64,000 bases of DNA from Neoceratodus forsteri (Eukaryota; Chordata; Ceratodontiformes; Ceratodontidae), in assembly GCA_016271365.2 (NCBI GenBank), contig CM028136.1, positions 471,756,001 through 471,820,000 on the forward strand. The letters run 5' to 3'. The notes below the pieces were generated by a model, which saw only the letters and a list, made by a program, of their open reading frames with translations, ran no database searches and was not told the origin of the DNA. Both the position numbers and the translations under genes were made by a program. Below are positions 10,514 through 22,840 of this stretch, in pieces. How positions within the stretch are numbered: position 1 is the stretch's first letter; each line of letters starts with the position of its first letter.

Positions 10514-11486
10514 ATGAGGGTAGTAAGTGAGATAAGCACCAAGATAGAGATGTCGATAGGGAGAAGGGCAGGGGTAAATGGAGAAAATGACAAAGACAAT
10601 AAGGACAAGGATGGGGCAAAAAGGGGTAAGGCCATCAAGAAATCCAGGGTAATGAGTACCAATGCCTGTAGTGTGGGCAACAAGCTTCCTGAACTTGTGG
10701 CCTTGATGGAAGAGGAATGCCTATATACCATAGCAGTCACAGAAACATGGTACACAGAGACCCATGACTGTGATGTTAACATACCAGGGTACACAACCTA
10801 TGGGAGAGACAGGGAGGGTAGTTGGGGGAAGGAGTAGCTCTAGTTGTAAGGGAAGGGATAAAAGCAACAGAACAAAAGAGTAAACAGGGAGGAGAGGAGG
10901 TACTGTGGGTTACCTTAGAGACTGGAAATGGCACCACAGTCCACACAGGACTTGTATACAGACCACCATGTTAGGGAGAGGGAATGGACAAGGATATGAT
11001 AGAAGGCATCCTTAGGATGGCAGAGAAAGGGGAGATACTGTTGATCGGGGACCTGAATATACCAGATGTTAACTGGAGCACCTTTGCTGCAGCCACATCC
11101 AAGAGCAGGGCCATTCTCGATGCCCTACAGGTGGCATGCCTCAGACAGCTAGTTTTGGAACCCACTCATGAGGGAGCAATCTTAGACCTAATATTCTCAA
11201 ATGGGGATAGTGAGAGGATTTCAGCTCTAGAAATGGATAGCCATCTGAGAAAAAAGTGACCCCCCAAACAGTGTGGTTCATGATAAACTCAGCTACAGAG
11301 TCAAGCCACACAAAAGTGAGAGTACTGGACTTCAGGAAGGCTGACTTTGGCAAGATGGCAGAGTGCCATAGAAAAGCACTAGCAAATAGGCTAGAAGAAG
11401 GGGTGGCACAACAATGGGGAAACATCAAAACTGCTATCATAGAGGCAACAAGCCTTTGTGTGAAGCAAATAAACAAATCAAAATGA
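10514..11486 (+). pseudogene. CR1 copy 2 APE-type endonuclease
   Basis: ORF2 N-terminal part in three pieces (10514-10837, 10984-11259, 11256-11486). Recognisable blocks are RVMSTNACSVGNKLPEL, VTETWYTE (catalytic Glu), LLIGDLNIPDVNW (D-x-N) and the region before the SDH block, where a frameshift at ~11256 removes the usual SDHxxV. A stop at 10837 and further breaks make it non-functional. It nicked target DNA for target-primed reverse transcription in the ancestral element. Confidence 0.82.
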
Positions 11487-11519
11487 AAGAAAAAGCCACT
11501 ATGGTTCTCAAAAGAGGTA

Positions 11520-13392
11520 GTGAGGAAGGTTAGGGAGAAGAAGATAGCATTTAGAAAATATAAAGAAACACAGAAGGAGCAGGAGAGAGAACTGTACCAG
11601 TTAAGGCAGAAGGAAACAGGGAGGAAAGTCAGAATAGCAAAGGCCCAAACTGGGGAAAAGATAGCCAACTCGGTTAAGAAGGGGGCTAAAACCTTTGATA
11701 GATACATCAGGGAGTGTAGAAAGACAAAGGGAGGGATAGTGAGGCTGAATAGAAAGGACGGTGGGTGGGCAGAGAGGGACAGTGAAAAAGCAGGGATACT
11801 GAATGAATACTTCTGCTCAGTATTCACAAAAGAGGAGGACGGGGAGGTACCTAATCCAATTAACAAAAGTGCTCTGGATAGGGGGCCGTTCCCAGTCCTT
11901 TCATAGAAGAAAGTGTTCTGAAAGAACTCCTAAAACTGAAGGTGGACAAAGCAGTGGGGCCTGAGATAATTCACCCCAAAATTCTAAAAGAATTAAGGGG
12001 AGAAATAGTAACACCGCTGACTACCCTTTTTAACAAATCATGGGAGGATGGTGAGGTACCTGAGGACTGGAGGAAGGCAGATGTGATTCCCTTTCACAAA
12101 AGTGGGAGCAAGACAGAGGCAGGAAACTACAGACCTGTCAGTGTGACTTCTGTGGTAGGGAAAGTGATGGAATAACTTCTGAAGGAAAGAACTGTTGAGT
12201 ACCTAGAGGCCAGTGGGACAGCATGGGCTTACAGTGGGAAGGTCATGTCAGATGAATCTAATTGATTTCTTTGACTGGGTGACCAAAGTAGTAGACCACG
12301 GAGGGGCTGTGGACATGTCCTACCTAGACTTTAGCAAAGCATTTGACACAGTACCACACAAAAGATTAATAATCAAATTAACCAGCCTGGGAGTGGGTCC
12401 CAGGGTGGTAGCCTGGGTAAAACATTGGCTGGACAACAGGATACAGACGTTAACTTTAAATGGAGTCCACTCTGAAGAAAGTGGGTTACTAGTGGATTAC
12501 TGCAGGGTTCAGCACTGGGTCCAGTCCTTTTTAATGTCTTTATAAGTGACATTGCAGAGAGACAGGAAGGAAAAGTATGCCTATTTGCAGATGATGCAAA
12601 GATCTGCCACAGGGTTGAAACACAAGGATATGTGGAAAGGACGAGAATGGATTTAGCAAGGTTGGAGGAATGGTCAGAAGTATGGCAGCTTGGATTCAGT
12701 GCAAAGAAGTGCAAAATAATGCACCTGGGAAACAACAACCATGGGGAAGATTACACAGTGGGGGGGAGGTAGTAACAACAACAAAAAGGGAAAGGGACCT
12801 GTGGGTAATCAAATCAGATTACCTTAATATTAGCAAGCTATGTGAGAAGGCAGTAGAGAGGGCTGTGTGAATACTCGGATGTATAGGGAGAGGCATCACC
12901 AGCAGAAAACAGGAAGTTGTTATCCCTTTTTACAGACAGTTGGTGAGACCCCATCAGGAGTACTACATCCAGTTCTGGAGACCCCATCTCCACAAGGACA
13001 TAGACAGGATGGAGGCAGTCCACAGGAGGGCAACTAAAATGGTGCAGGGTCTGCAAGAGAAGCCATATGAGGAGAGACCAAAGGAGCTTAAAATGTATAC
13101 CCTTGAGGAAAGGAGGGAGAGAGGAGACATGATAGAAACTTATCAGCATCTCAGTGGAATCAACAAAGTCCAAGAGGGTAGCATCTTCCAAAAAAAGAGA
13201 TGTGCAAGAACAAGGGGACGCAATTTGAAGATAAGGGGGGGACAGCTGAGGGGCAATGTGAAGAAGTTTATTTTCACAGAGAAGGTGGTGGATGCATGGA
13301 ACAGCCATTCTGAGGAGGTTGTGGGGTCTAAAACTGTGGGAGAATTCAAGAATGCATGGAACAGACATATGGCAATTTTTTTGGGGGGGTAG
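11520..13392 (+). pseudogene. CR1 copy 2 reverse transcriptase and C-terminus
   Basis: Collinear pieces: basic linker (11520-11906), [20 protein letters not shown] and [17 protein letters not shown] (11942-12175), [20 protein letters not shown] (12213-12545, motif A intact), a region near 12580 with the LFADDAK catalytic box in another frame, and the C-terminal block RRATKMVQGLQEKPYEERP through FTEKVVDAWNSHSEEVVGS (12940-13392). At least six frame breaks. Confidence 0.85.
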
Positions 13393-13508
13393 GAAGAAAT
13401 AGGCTGTTGGTTAACTAGGATCTCCAGCAATCCTGTAGGTAGGGAAATGGGAAGACTAGGTGGGCCAAGCGGTCCTTTTCCGCCATCAAAGTCTATGTTT
13501 CTATATTT

Positions 13509-13644
13509 CTATGAAATTCAGGTGAAATTGCGAATTTTGCCACATGAAATATTTCATAAAATTCATGCATTCTGCAAAATATTTCGTGGGTGTGAAATGA
13601 GGAATTCTGCCCATGAAATTGTATTTATGTATTTGCTTATGGTA
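13509..13644. repeat. AATTTTGCCC-rich host repeat, middle segment
   Basis: Several diverged GAAATT / GAATTTTGCC / CCCATGAAATT motifs. Similar sequence lies just left of the CR1 at ~10295-10321 and right of the L2-like LINE at 17346-17500, so this appears to be one older repeat split by both LINEs. Confidence 0.5.
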
Positions 13645-14001
13645 ACTGGGTAAGTGCACTAGACAGGATTACCTATTTTCAAGTATGACCTAGGAGATTA
13701 CAGTTCAGACAAGTTACAAACAATAGTACAGGGAGGAGCTGATACAATGCAGTACATAAAGAGATCAACAACCTTACAAGACAGTAGAATTACTTAGCAC
13801 AAAAGTAATGGCATACATAGCATAAGTACTACAGTACAGAAGAGATAAAAACAGCTTGCAGAGATCAGTAACATACGTGCATAACAGCAGTGCTGGTGGC
13901 ATAGGATGAGGGTAAGAGACAGGGAAGGGGACAGTAGTGCAACTGCAAGTAAAGAAGTATGTTCCATGAACTAGAGTAAGTAAAGTGGTGTAATACATGA
14001 A

Positions 14002-16155
14002 CTAAAGACATTTACATGCATCTAGGGAGGTAAGGTAATTAAGGAATGTATGCTTGAAGACAGGGTAAGAACTGGAACTTCTAAGGGAAAATGGAAGGCA
14101 GTTCCAGAATTTGGGAGCGTAGAGGGAGAAGACAAGTTCCCCCATTTTGGTGGAGCAATTAGGGATAGTGACCAGAGCTGAAGTCAAGGACCGGAGGAGT
14201 CGACGGCAGTCAACCGGGGTGAACATGGCTGCAAAGGAGGAAGGGAGAGAAGAACAAATTATATTGTTGGTCAGGTAACCTATGGAATATAAATGCTGGG
14301 AGGAGGGGGATAACCAGTGGAGGTCAGAGTAAAGTGTACAGCGGTGTTTAAGCTGATGGGCAGACAAAGCAAATCTGCAAACTTTGTTATAGGCAACATC
14401 CCACACTTGAAGGATGTTTACCTGCACTTGAGCAAAGACCAGCAGTGCATAGCAAAGACCAGGGAGCAAAAGTCCTTGGGCAATGGAGATCCTAGTGGCA
14501 GGGCCAGGGCATGGCAGACACGATAAGCCAACCCAGTTTTGACATTGACAGACTTGCATACCGCATTGACATGGAGAGAGAGAAATTGAGACATGGATCC
14601 AGTGTGACCCCTAAGTATCTGAAGGAGTCAATAACTTGTACCAGGCAGTCATCGAGACAAGAGACCAGAAATGAGGGGTTTAGGACACTGAGCTTCCTGC
14701 AGGACCTGAGGAGCATGGCCTGGATCTTGGCATCATTTAATATGAGGTGGTGAGATGTGAGCCATGTATGGATTCATTGCAGATCAGAAGAGAGGTGGGA
14801 ATTAATGTCAGAGATGGAGTTAGAGGAGGTATAGAAGAGCAAGCCATCAGCGCAGCGCAAAGTAAGGTGTGACAGTGGGGGGGGGAATGGTAGGCAAATT
14901 GTTTATAAATATAGAAAAGAGCTGGGGCCCAAGGATGAAACCTTGTGGAACACCAGTGGATAGAGGGGCATAGGAGGAGAGGACTCTATGGTAGGAGACA
15001 GACTGGGTGTGATTGTGCAGGTAGCTGGAGAACCAGGCAATAGTGGACTGGGAGACACCCAGTGAACCTAGCTGACACAAGAGCAGTGAATGGTTGACTG
15101 AATCAAAAGTTTTCATTAAGTCAATAAAAACAGCCCCCGTAAGTTGGCCTCTATCCATAGTTGTTGAGGTGTTGTTAGTGAATTGCGCTAGGGCAGTCGA
15201 GATGCTGTGGCCCAGTCTGAAGCCATGCTGAGCAGGAAATAGCAGATCATAGTTGGCTACAAAGTCTGACACCTGAAAATTAATACATTTCTCCAGAGGT
15301 TTACTAAGGGTAAACAGGCGTGCTATAGGGCAGTAGTTCATAGGGTTTTAAGGGTCACCCTTTTTAAAAACAGGTATAACCCTGGCTTATTACAGGGCAT
15401 GGTACCAGAGCTAATAGAGATGTTGAAGAGGCATAAGATAGGGGTGGCAAGAATGGAGGCACCAAGTTTGAGAATTCTAGGCTCCAGACTGTCAGGACCA
15501 GCGCCACCATGAGGAGACATAGTGTTGAAGATTTGTAGGACATCAGTTTTAGAGACAGGGCTGAGAATAAGGGGGAGTATGGGGAAGAGGGAGGCCTGGG
15601 GAGGGAAGGACGGGAGGAAGGGATGGGAGGAATGGCTGCATTGGAGGTTGAGGAAGGAGGGGGGGTAAAGAGTGAGTTAAAGGCATTGGCTATGGTGTTG
15701 GGGTTGTTACAAGAGACATTGTCAATTAGCATGTCATGAGGGGTTTGAGAAGCATTGTGACCCAGAATGGAGTTGATATGTGCCCAGTACCTTTTTGGGT
15801 AATGGGCAGAGGCATGGAGAAGACCTCTATAGTAATTGCTTTTGGCAGCGTGGATTGCTTTCTTGCATAAGTTCCTAAGGGAGCAATAGGCAACAAATTT
15901 GGAAAGAAAGGGGGAGGCTTTCCACTTGGCCCAGAGCTTGTCATAAGATTTAAGCAAGTGGAGAAGGGGGCTGGTCAACCATTTGGAGGGAAAGGCCCCT
16001 AACCCTGTGCCTAATATAAGGAATGTGTTTGGACTGCAGTGAGCGCAATGCATTGGAGAAATACTCCACCACCAGGTCAGTGTTGCCTGTGGTGAAAAGG
16101 GGAGACCAGTCAATTTGCTAGAGATCAGATAAAAAGGCCAAGGGATTGAAGGCAC
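14002..16155 (-). pseudogene. L2-like copy A reverse transcriptase and C-terminus
   Basis: Pieces in order: linker (16155-15540), GAGPDSLEPRILKLGASILA (15520-15338), the RT core 15341-14847 with motif A FIDLMKTFDSVNHSLL and the GVPQG block, the thumb segment VIDSFRYLGVTLDPCLNF (14716-14492), and a C-terminal block YAPKFWNCLPFSLRSSSSYP (within 14559-14002) shared by L2/Rex1-type ORF2 proteins. The catalytic FADD region near 14850 is degraded. Non-functional. Confidence 0.8.
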
Positions 16156-16178
16156 AGAAGTCAGCCACAGAGATAATG

Positions 16179-16970
16179 TTAGGTGGGTATGAAGGGGGGG
16201 CAGTCACCCCAGACACGGGTTATAGGAGAATGGTCACTAATGGAGTCAGGCAACACAGTAACTGAGAAGATCCTGTCTGGCCTATTGGTGAGGACCCAGT
16301 CAAGTAGGATGTGACTAGTGCCACTGCTAGAGTGATTGGTAGGTACAATGACAAACTGAGTTTGATTGGCTTTGGCCATGTTAATGTTGAGGATAGGGAA
16401 GCTTGGGCCAAGCCAATCCTGAATGAAGTCACCTAGGCAAAGCACTTCATTGTTTTTGGTGGCATGGGGTAGAAATTCCAGAAATTCTTCAAGTCCCTGT
16501 TTACTGGATGCAGGAGGAATGTAGGCACATACAATGTGCAGCTTCTTGGTATTACCTAATAAAAGCAGGGCATGAAGCACCTCACAGGACACAAGTGGGG
16601 GGGCAAGATTGAAGGGTCAGGTTTTGGTGGGACTTAGAAAAAAGTGCCAGGCCACCACCCTTTTTGGAAAAGGCCTGATCAACCTAAATCATATTGCAGA
16701 CTAGGAGGGCACACAGATAGGGAGAGAAGGCCTAAGCCAGGATTCTGTTATTCCTAGTAGGTCAGACTTATGGGTGGCAGCCCAAGCCACCAGGTCAGCA
16801 TAATTTGCCACAAGGCTTCTTATGTTTAGTTGGACAATCTTGAGGCCGCTGGGTTGGGGCCCCACAGAAAAACTAGCCTGAAGAGGTGGGAGCCTAAATG
16901 CTGCTGGGCCTTGGTTGGTCTCAATATCACCTGAAAGTGATAAAGACAGGGTCATAATCCATGTAGTCAC
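16179..16970 (-). pseudogene. L2-like copy A 2A-like leader and endonuclease
   Basis: The 16970-16701 frame begins with a hydrophobic run ending SLSLSGDIETNQGP (2A-like, see findings), then IVQLNIRSLVANYADL and LLGITESWLRPS, the N and E blocks of the APE endonuclease. The 16592-16179 frame carries LHIVCAYIPPAS, LCLGDFIQDWL (D-x-N block degraded) and SDHSPI (SDH block). The two frames are shifted against each other. Confidence 0.78.
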
Positions 16971-17279
16971 AACCAGGAAGGCAAAGGCAGTCCTGCCTCG
17001 AGTGGTACGTTTAGATCAGACAAGATACATGCAGAGGTAGAAGCACAGTTTAGGGTATGGATATGGGGTGGTGACAGGGAGATGCTGTGGAAGAGGCAAC
17101 AAGTTGGAGAATGAAAAGTCTGTCAGGTTGGTTACAGGGCCAAGGGGAATGATAAGTTTAGGGGTAAAGCAGTCCATTCCAATAATACAGCAGATAGGAG
17201 TCAGGAGGACTAAGAAATAAGGGGAAGGCTGCACGATGAACTGAGAGATCAGGTAAGATGGGAAGAGTCAAAGAAGGAT

Positions 17280-17299
17280 AGAGAGAGAGAGAGAGAGAC
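17280..17299. repeat. (GA)n microsatellite
   Basis: About nine GA dinucleotides within the 5' leader of the L2-like copy A. Confidence 0.85.
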
Positions 17300-17345
17300 T
17301 GCTGAAGGGCAGGGGACTGAGTATAGCGGTGGAGGTCAAATTTCA

Positions 17346-18299
17346 CAGAGACTGATCCCTACTCCTAACTGCAGGTGGAATTTCACCAGAAAAATGCAGA
17401 ATTTTGCCCATGAATGGTGGAATTTCATCTTCGATTGGTAAAATTTAGCCATTCACGGGCAAAATTTTGTATAGTGACCTGAAGATGAGCGCCATCAGCT
17501 GGAACCACAATTTTGCAGCAAACACTAAGATGGGATGAGTACTGTGGTTACATCAGAATAGAAGATACAGTAGATGAACTGCTGAAAGATGTGGGTAGAT
17601 TTGTGAAAAAACAGACAAGTGGCAGTTGAACTTCAAAATGAAGGCAAATACAACATAAATTGTGCAGAAATAAACAAAAACAACTGTAGTGTCCATGGCA
17701 AATGGATGCATCTTCTCTTCTACATGTTAAAAAACCCACTGAAGGCATACTTAGACACTTCTGAAAAAGGATATGTGGGTTCAAACTAAGGCTTTCAAAC
17801 ATAAAGAAGCTACTCTTCAATGCTATGCAGTGCTTGTGCATTAAGTTTTCACAATTATCCCAACATTTCTGCATGTCATTTGGGATTTTTCTAATGTGCA
17901 TTTTCAGTGTGTATTTTTAAGACAGTTGTCCTTTTCACAAAGGTACTGAAACTCTTTTCAGGTTTTTAATTCTTTTGATTCTTAGACACTGTTCTCACAT
18001 GCAGCTTGGTTGTAAGTTTTTCTTCTACTGGTTATAACTGCAGACTATCTGATACAGATAGCGCTCTTGGTGACTCTTAGCATCTTACTCAAAGAGTATG
18101 AAAACTTAATAAAAGAAGCACTGCATGGCAATGAGGAGTGGCTTCTTTCTGTTTGAAGGCCTGAGTTAGCATCCACATGAATAAAAACAAGCATGAAAAA
18201 AGTGTCCATACTAAAAGTTGCAACTTTAACAGAGAGCAACAGTGTAGGGTGGACACTAGCAAGGCCAGCAAAGACATGGTATTCAACAAGGGAACTTCA
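17346..18299. other. Host-repeat segment and unclassified DNA
   Basis: 17346-17500 repeats the motifs TGCAGAATTTTGCCCATGAA and CAAAATTTTG of the host repeat at 13509-13644. The remainder (to 18299) has faint similarity to CR1-type coding sequence near 17550-17640 but nothing I can align safely. Confidence 0.4.
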
Positions 18300-18576
18300 T
18301 AAGCAGGTTAAGAAATATTATAATTGCCCCTATATAGATCTTTCATCAGACCTCTCATAAAATTCCTATGTTCAGTTCTGGTCCCAGTACCTGAGGAAAT
18401 CAATTGATATGAATGAAAAGGTGCATAGGATAGTGACAAAGTAGCTGAAAGTTTAGAAAACCTTGCTATGAGGATGAGATTACAGATCTGGGACTGTTTC
18501 TATAAGAAAAAGAAGAATCTGAGGAGGCATTGTCTTATGAGGCCAAATATAGCTCTTCAAAATGCATACAATTCAG
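18300..18576 (+). pseudogene. Old CR1-type ORF2 C-terminus relic
   Basis: In shifting frames the sequence reads like the CR1 C-terminal block seen elsewhere in the window: a VQFWSPYLRKDI-like segment near 18370-18400, then text resembling RRATK and 'GLFSLEKRRLRGD' near 18440-18530. It is much more diverged than the other CR1 copies. The SINE at 18577 follows directly. Confidence 0.4.
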
Positions 18577-18980
18577 GACCAGCCTGCCGGTACATTAGTA
18601 GGGCTTCTGCTTGCAATGCTGATGCCCTGGGTTCTGGAATGGACCCAAGGAGTCAGAGGGCTCACCGGGGAGTAGGATTAAGCACCCCATGGACTGCTTT
18701 CCTCTTCCAGGGGGAGGGTGGGCTAGCACTTGGCGCTTAACTGACCTCTAGTGGAGGTTGGAGGTGTTGCACCTGAGGCTTACAGAGTTTGGGAGGAATG
18801 CCAGACATTGGCGCATCTGTGCCTCATAATATTGCCTGCCACACCTCCCACTAACGGGGACAAAAATCCCATCTGGTCTGGATGATGTCCGCCTCCCCAC
18901 TGTGCCCCATGCATCAGTCTGAGGAACTGTACCACCTGACTTCAACTTGGCACCAGTTGGGGAGTCATACCGGGAGGGTT
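18577..18980 (+). mobile_element. ~550-bp tRNA-derived SINE, copy B (older, shorter)
   Basis: Starts GACCAGCCTGCCGG, with a tRNA-like head (B box region CCCTGGGTTCTGGAATGGAC). It then carries the family's internal block GTAGGATTAAGCACCCCATG ... CTTTCCTCTTCCAGGGGGAG and GACCTCTAGTGGAGGTTGGA, matching GGACTCCTGGTGGAGGCTGG in copy C. The 3' part diverges after about 18860 and no clear poly-A or target duplication survives, so the right boundary is approximate. Confidence 0.7.
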
Positions 18981-20406
18981 CCTTGTAAAATTGAATTTCT
19001 GATGTATGAAGGCTGTTTAGCTCTAGCAAGAGTTTATTTGTTTAATGGTCAAATAAATGTGCATAACATTGGTTCTATATGTTTCATAGAGCTTGGTTCT
19101 ACATGCTTCATGTTCTAGCTGTTCCTGTTCTGGAGCTTAGCATGGGCAGCATTATAGTTCCCACTGATTTAGATATTCAGCAACATTTCCTGGTTTTCCC
19201 TCCTTAAATCCCGGCCATGTTTAGCAGTCACTTTTTCTCGCGTAGATAATACTATGTGGTTATTTGAAATCAATATAGTGATTTCTGCTTGTGTGGTTAA
19301 CATTCTAAGCTTCCAGAGTTGCTGCTTTTGGCTAATACTGTAATGACCTTCCTGCTAAGACATGACAAGGACAGTACACTGAGGATAAAGAGGTGACATG
19401 ACATTGCTGTGAAGCTGGTAGAAAGGAGTAACTCAATGAACCAGTGGTCTCCTTCCTCCCCAAAGCTGTACATTTGCATGCTCATATGCATAACTAAATG
19501 CATATACTTGCACTCCTTAAAGACTTAAACATTACTGGAGTCATTGTTAGATATTATGAATTCACACTTTCAGTTATTTGGACCAAGCCACTGGTTTAGC
19601 TCTTTCTGCAATGTTTCATTGAAGCTTAATGTTTGGCTTGTTACAAAAGCTGGGATGCACTATGTTGACTACTAGTGCTATAAAATACTAGGAGTGGTAC
19701 TAATGCTTGCTCATACTGGATAGTTAGGCATTAATATAAGCCCAGTGAATGATTATGGTCATGTAGTCAATTGTTTGACAGCTAAAACACATTTCTATTG
19801 TTATAAGGATATGTTCATATAAAGACAATACCATTCATTTGCACTAGCTTTCGCATAGCATTGCATAGCTCTGAGATAGCCAAATGGAAAACAAATGACT
19901 GGAATGGTACTTGTTGATACTTGGGGTCCTACATCAACAAACCCCCTCACTTGAAGCTGTGATGAAAATCAATAAAATGGTGGATATATATTTGAGCAAT
20001 AAGGCATGACAGGGTATGCGTTATTGTGGGATGAGAGCATGCCTTAGGAAGTGAAGCCTGAGATGAAGCTGAGGGCTTTATGTACCCGAGAAGTGCCGTT
20101 ACCCCTGAATAATGCGCACCCTGAAATGTTTTATTGCAATTATAAAATGGCTTTCCTGATTTGTTTATTTAAGGATCAAGTAATGAGGTTCAGAAAGTTC
20201 ATCATTTCTGACCCGTGTTGTTGTGCTGGGATATCAGCATGGTCATGGTCATGTGACTGGATTCCACCCATCACAGTACAGTATTTCTCTTGCCCATTTT
20301 ATAATTAGCATTAACCAAAATTATGACCTACTGGAAAGTATGGATGAACTTTTATTTCTTAGTCACTGATTTGGTTAGAATTAACAGTTTTTTTTATTGT
20401 GTGATT
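18981..20406. other. Unclassified intergenic DNA
   Basis: No gene or recognised repeat. Only short open frames without domain signal. Confidence 0.45.
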
Positions 20407-20490
20407 CTACTACTTACTATGGACAGGTGGTAGGAGTTTGGGTGTGACTGATCTCTTACTACAGGGAATGCTCTGGGTGGAGGGTATTGT
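20407..20490. repeat. Unclassified dispersed repeat, copy 1
   Basis: The blocks CTACTACTTACTATGGA, GTGTGACTGATCTCTTACT and CTGGGTGGAGGGTAT recur in the same order at 52878-52967. Family unknown. Confidence 0.65.
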
Positions 20491-20702
20491 AAGGAAGTTA
20501 ATTAGTATATGTGATTTGCGTATGCCTTGCCAATGCACATTTGCTAGCCTAGATATATAAACCCTTATCTTGTGGGCAGTACCCTTACAGAAATATAGGT
20601 GTGCTGTGTACATGCAGAATGCATGCCACATGATTAATTGTGCAATGTTTGCTTGCTGTTTGCATACACAAAGTGAACCTATGTGAACCAGGTCTAAAAA
20701 GC

Positions 20703-20920
20703 AAATCAGGTTCGCATGCTGCAAGCTTGTCATGTGCACTGCAGGTAAGCTGGTGTGAACATCTTCTAAAAATTACATCAGAGCCGTGTGTTGCACGCTT
20801 GACATGAGTGCAGCAGTTAAGCTGGTGTGAACATCATTTAAACATCACATCAGGTTCACATGCGGCATGCTTGCCATGTGTGCAGCAGCTCAGCTGGTGC
20901 AAATTTCATCTAAAAAACAC
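20703..20920. repeat. ~72-bp tandem repeat, three copies
   Basis: Three consecutive units starting ATCAGGTTCGCATG, ATCAGAGCCGTGTG and ATCAGGTTCACATG, each containing a GCATGCTTG-like core, GCAGCAG and AGCTGGTGTGAACATC. Units differ by point changes. Confidence 0.8.
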
Positions 20921-22840
20921 ATCTGTTTCTATTTCTTATACAACTGTTAGCAATTAGTCATTAAAATACATTTTTATTTGAATTCCCATAAAAATTAGGT
21001 AAACTCATTAATTCTGATTGATTCTTTTGCAAGTTGCTTAATGGCTTTTGATTTTTGTCATTAAAATGCCATTGATTTGTAAAGTATTTTTTGCTTACTG
21101 CATTAGATGCCTAGGATATAGCCAGTTAACATCCCCCATTCCAGATGTACAAAGAGGGTCCTCTGTGTTGTGAAGCCTGTCCTTTTTGTTTTGGACCATG
21201 CAAATCCTTTATGTATATTTACTGCTACAAATGTGTTTCTCCATGACAGTTTCATCTCACTTACTTTTCCTTTGACATTCTGTACTGAGCATATACACTA
21301 TGGCCATGCTTAGCACTCTTTGTGCTGAGTAGTGTCTTGGAAGCATGCACCATACCTCACATTTTGTCACTGAAATGAGGGATATGGACACTCAAAATGA
21401 GGGACACTAACCCACATGATTATCAGGACACGTCATGAAACATGGAGATACAGTAGCTCAGAACACAGTGGAAACCATTGTATTAGCACCTGAGAATGAA
21501 TTTCTACCATTAAGCAGGGTGCCATTTAGGTAGGGCAGAGGGGGGCAGTTGCCCCCCCCCCACATATGTGTGATTAGGTTATTCTTATGGTGTAGCAATA
21601 ATGGCTTTAAAATTGGATTTAATCTTTTGCACAATAAGTGCCCACATGGCCTGTGTGTGCTCACGCTGCAGGTACTCTCCAGACTCTAATGTGTCTGTAT
21701 TGTGTTGTCCACTCTCTCCACCTATTAGCGGCGGCACAGTCACATATGATGTAGATGAGCTCCAGCCAAGAAAGAGTGCATGAGCCTTGCAAGTGTGACA
21801 CTGTCTTTCCTGCCACAGAGTAGACAGACTGCACACTGCAGCTTAGAGGAGTCAGTTAGCACTGAACTCTCAATAGCAGTGTTGAGTCAGCATATTTTTT
21901 TTGTTCTACTCTTAGTTAGTCTCTGTTTTCCCTGGGGGCTGAAAGGGCAGAGGGTGAGCTAGAAGCTAACTCAAGACTATGCTACCTACTTACCCTACTA
22001 GGTTTCCCTTGCAAATAAAACAGCACAGACCCCCACGTCAGCAAGCTAGGCTTAGCTGCAGTGGTGACAGTGGTGTGCGTGGCCTTCATAGGCCTTGATC
22101 AGTGCAGTGCAGCCACAGCCACAGCAGCAACTAAGCAAGAAGCAAGCAACCCAGGTTGTGTGGGTTTGGATGGCAAGGTGACTTGATCGCAGACCACAAT
22201 GAGGACCTGTGATGGTCGGTTCTAGGATCCAGCTTCTGGTGAAGGAGAGGGGGGAAGCGGACTGAAAACTGGGCTGGTGGCACACTTTACCAGGCTGAAG
22301 ATTCTAGCCATATGGCCAGGTAAGTAAACGTAAATAATTTTTTTTACAGAGGATTGGAGAAGGACTGAAATATTGATGTGTTTTTCACATATCTTCACCT
22401 TTGGGAAGTTTCATGACTCAATAGGGGATGGGTATTGAATGGAATGGCGTCAGAGAGAAAAACCTGTACAAAGTTCTTTTTTTGGGGGGGTGGGGGAGGA
22501 ACTTCAGCCAGGAAAAAAATTGGTTAGTAACTGGATGGGTTTAAGCCCAAATCTTATGCAGTGCTCTGGGGTATATACAGATGAATCTTATACATTAGAA
22601 TTTTTCCTGATTTGCATATCACGTTTCAGTCAAACCAAATAAATTGTACCTTTTAGAAATGTTACAGACATTCTAGTGTTATCCCTTGCATTCATGGACA
22701 GTTGAGCAGTATGGCATGCACAGCCAATTAGAACCCCACTATAGTCAGGCTTATGCCCCCCCCAGTGAAGCTGACCTCCACATCTCCACACTCAAGCATA
22801 TTATGACAAAGGGCACAGGAGACTGCAGAGGTGTGCACCA
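20921..22840. other. Unclassified DNA with GC-richer block
   Basis: No recognised gene. 21540-22330 is richer in GC and contains a C-run (about 21549-21560), a possible AATAAA (near 22014) and a consensus splice-donor sequence CAG|GTAAGT at 22319-22326. Whether this block is a first exon, an LTR or an unclassified transposon cannot be told from sequence alone. Confidence 0.35.

Larger units (their letters stand above)
10322..13508 (+). mobile_element. CR1 LINE copy 2, 5'-truncated in ORF1
   Basis: Begins in the last codons of ORF1 (matching the esterase ORF1 end of copy 4 at 40327-40480), passes through ORF2 endonuclease and RT, and ends with the CR1 3' segment CCAAGCGGTCC and a TCTATGTTTCTATATTTCTATG tail. 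The flanks share a similar ~21-23-nt sequence (GTGAAATT...GCCACA) at ~10300 and ~13520, either a mutated target duplication or a unit of the host repeat. Confidence 0.88.
13645..17345 (-). mobile_element. L2-like LINE copy A
   Basis: Minus-strand Jockey-superfamily LINE with 5' leader, 2A-like motif, endonuclease, RT and C-terminal block in order, from 17345 down to about 13645. RT wording (FIDLMKTFDSVNH, LGVSQSTIAWFSSYL, STGVPQGFILGPQLFSIFI) is closest to L2-clade elements. Many frameshifts. Boundaries are set by the change to the AATTTTGCCC-rich repeat on both sides. Confidence 0.78.

Noticed and set aside
12838..13368. Long minus-strand frames opposite the CR1 copies (also 11141-11866)
   Set aside because: Antisense shadows of CR1 ORF2 coding sequence.
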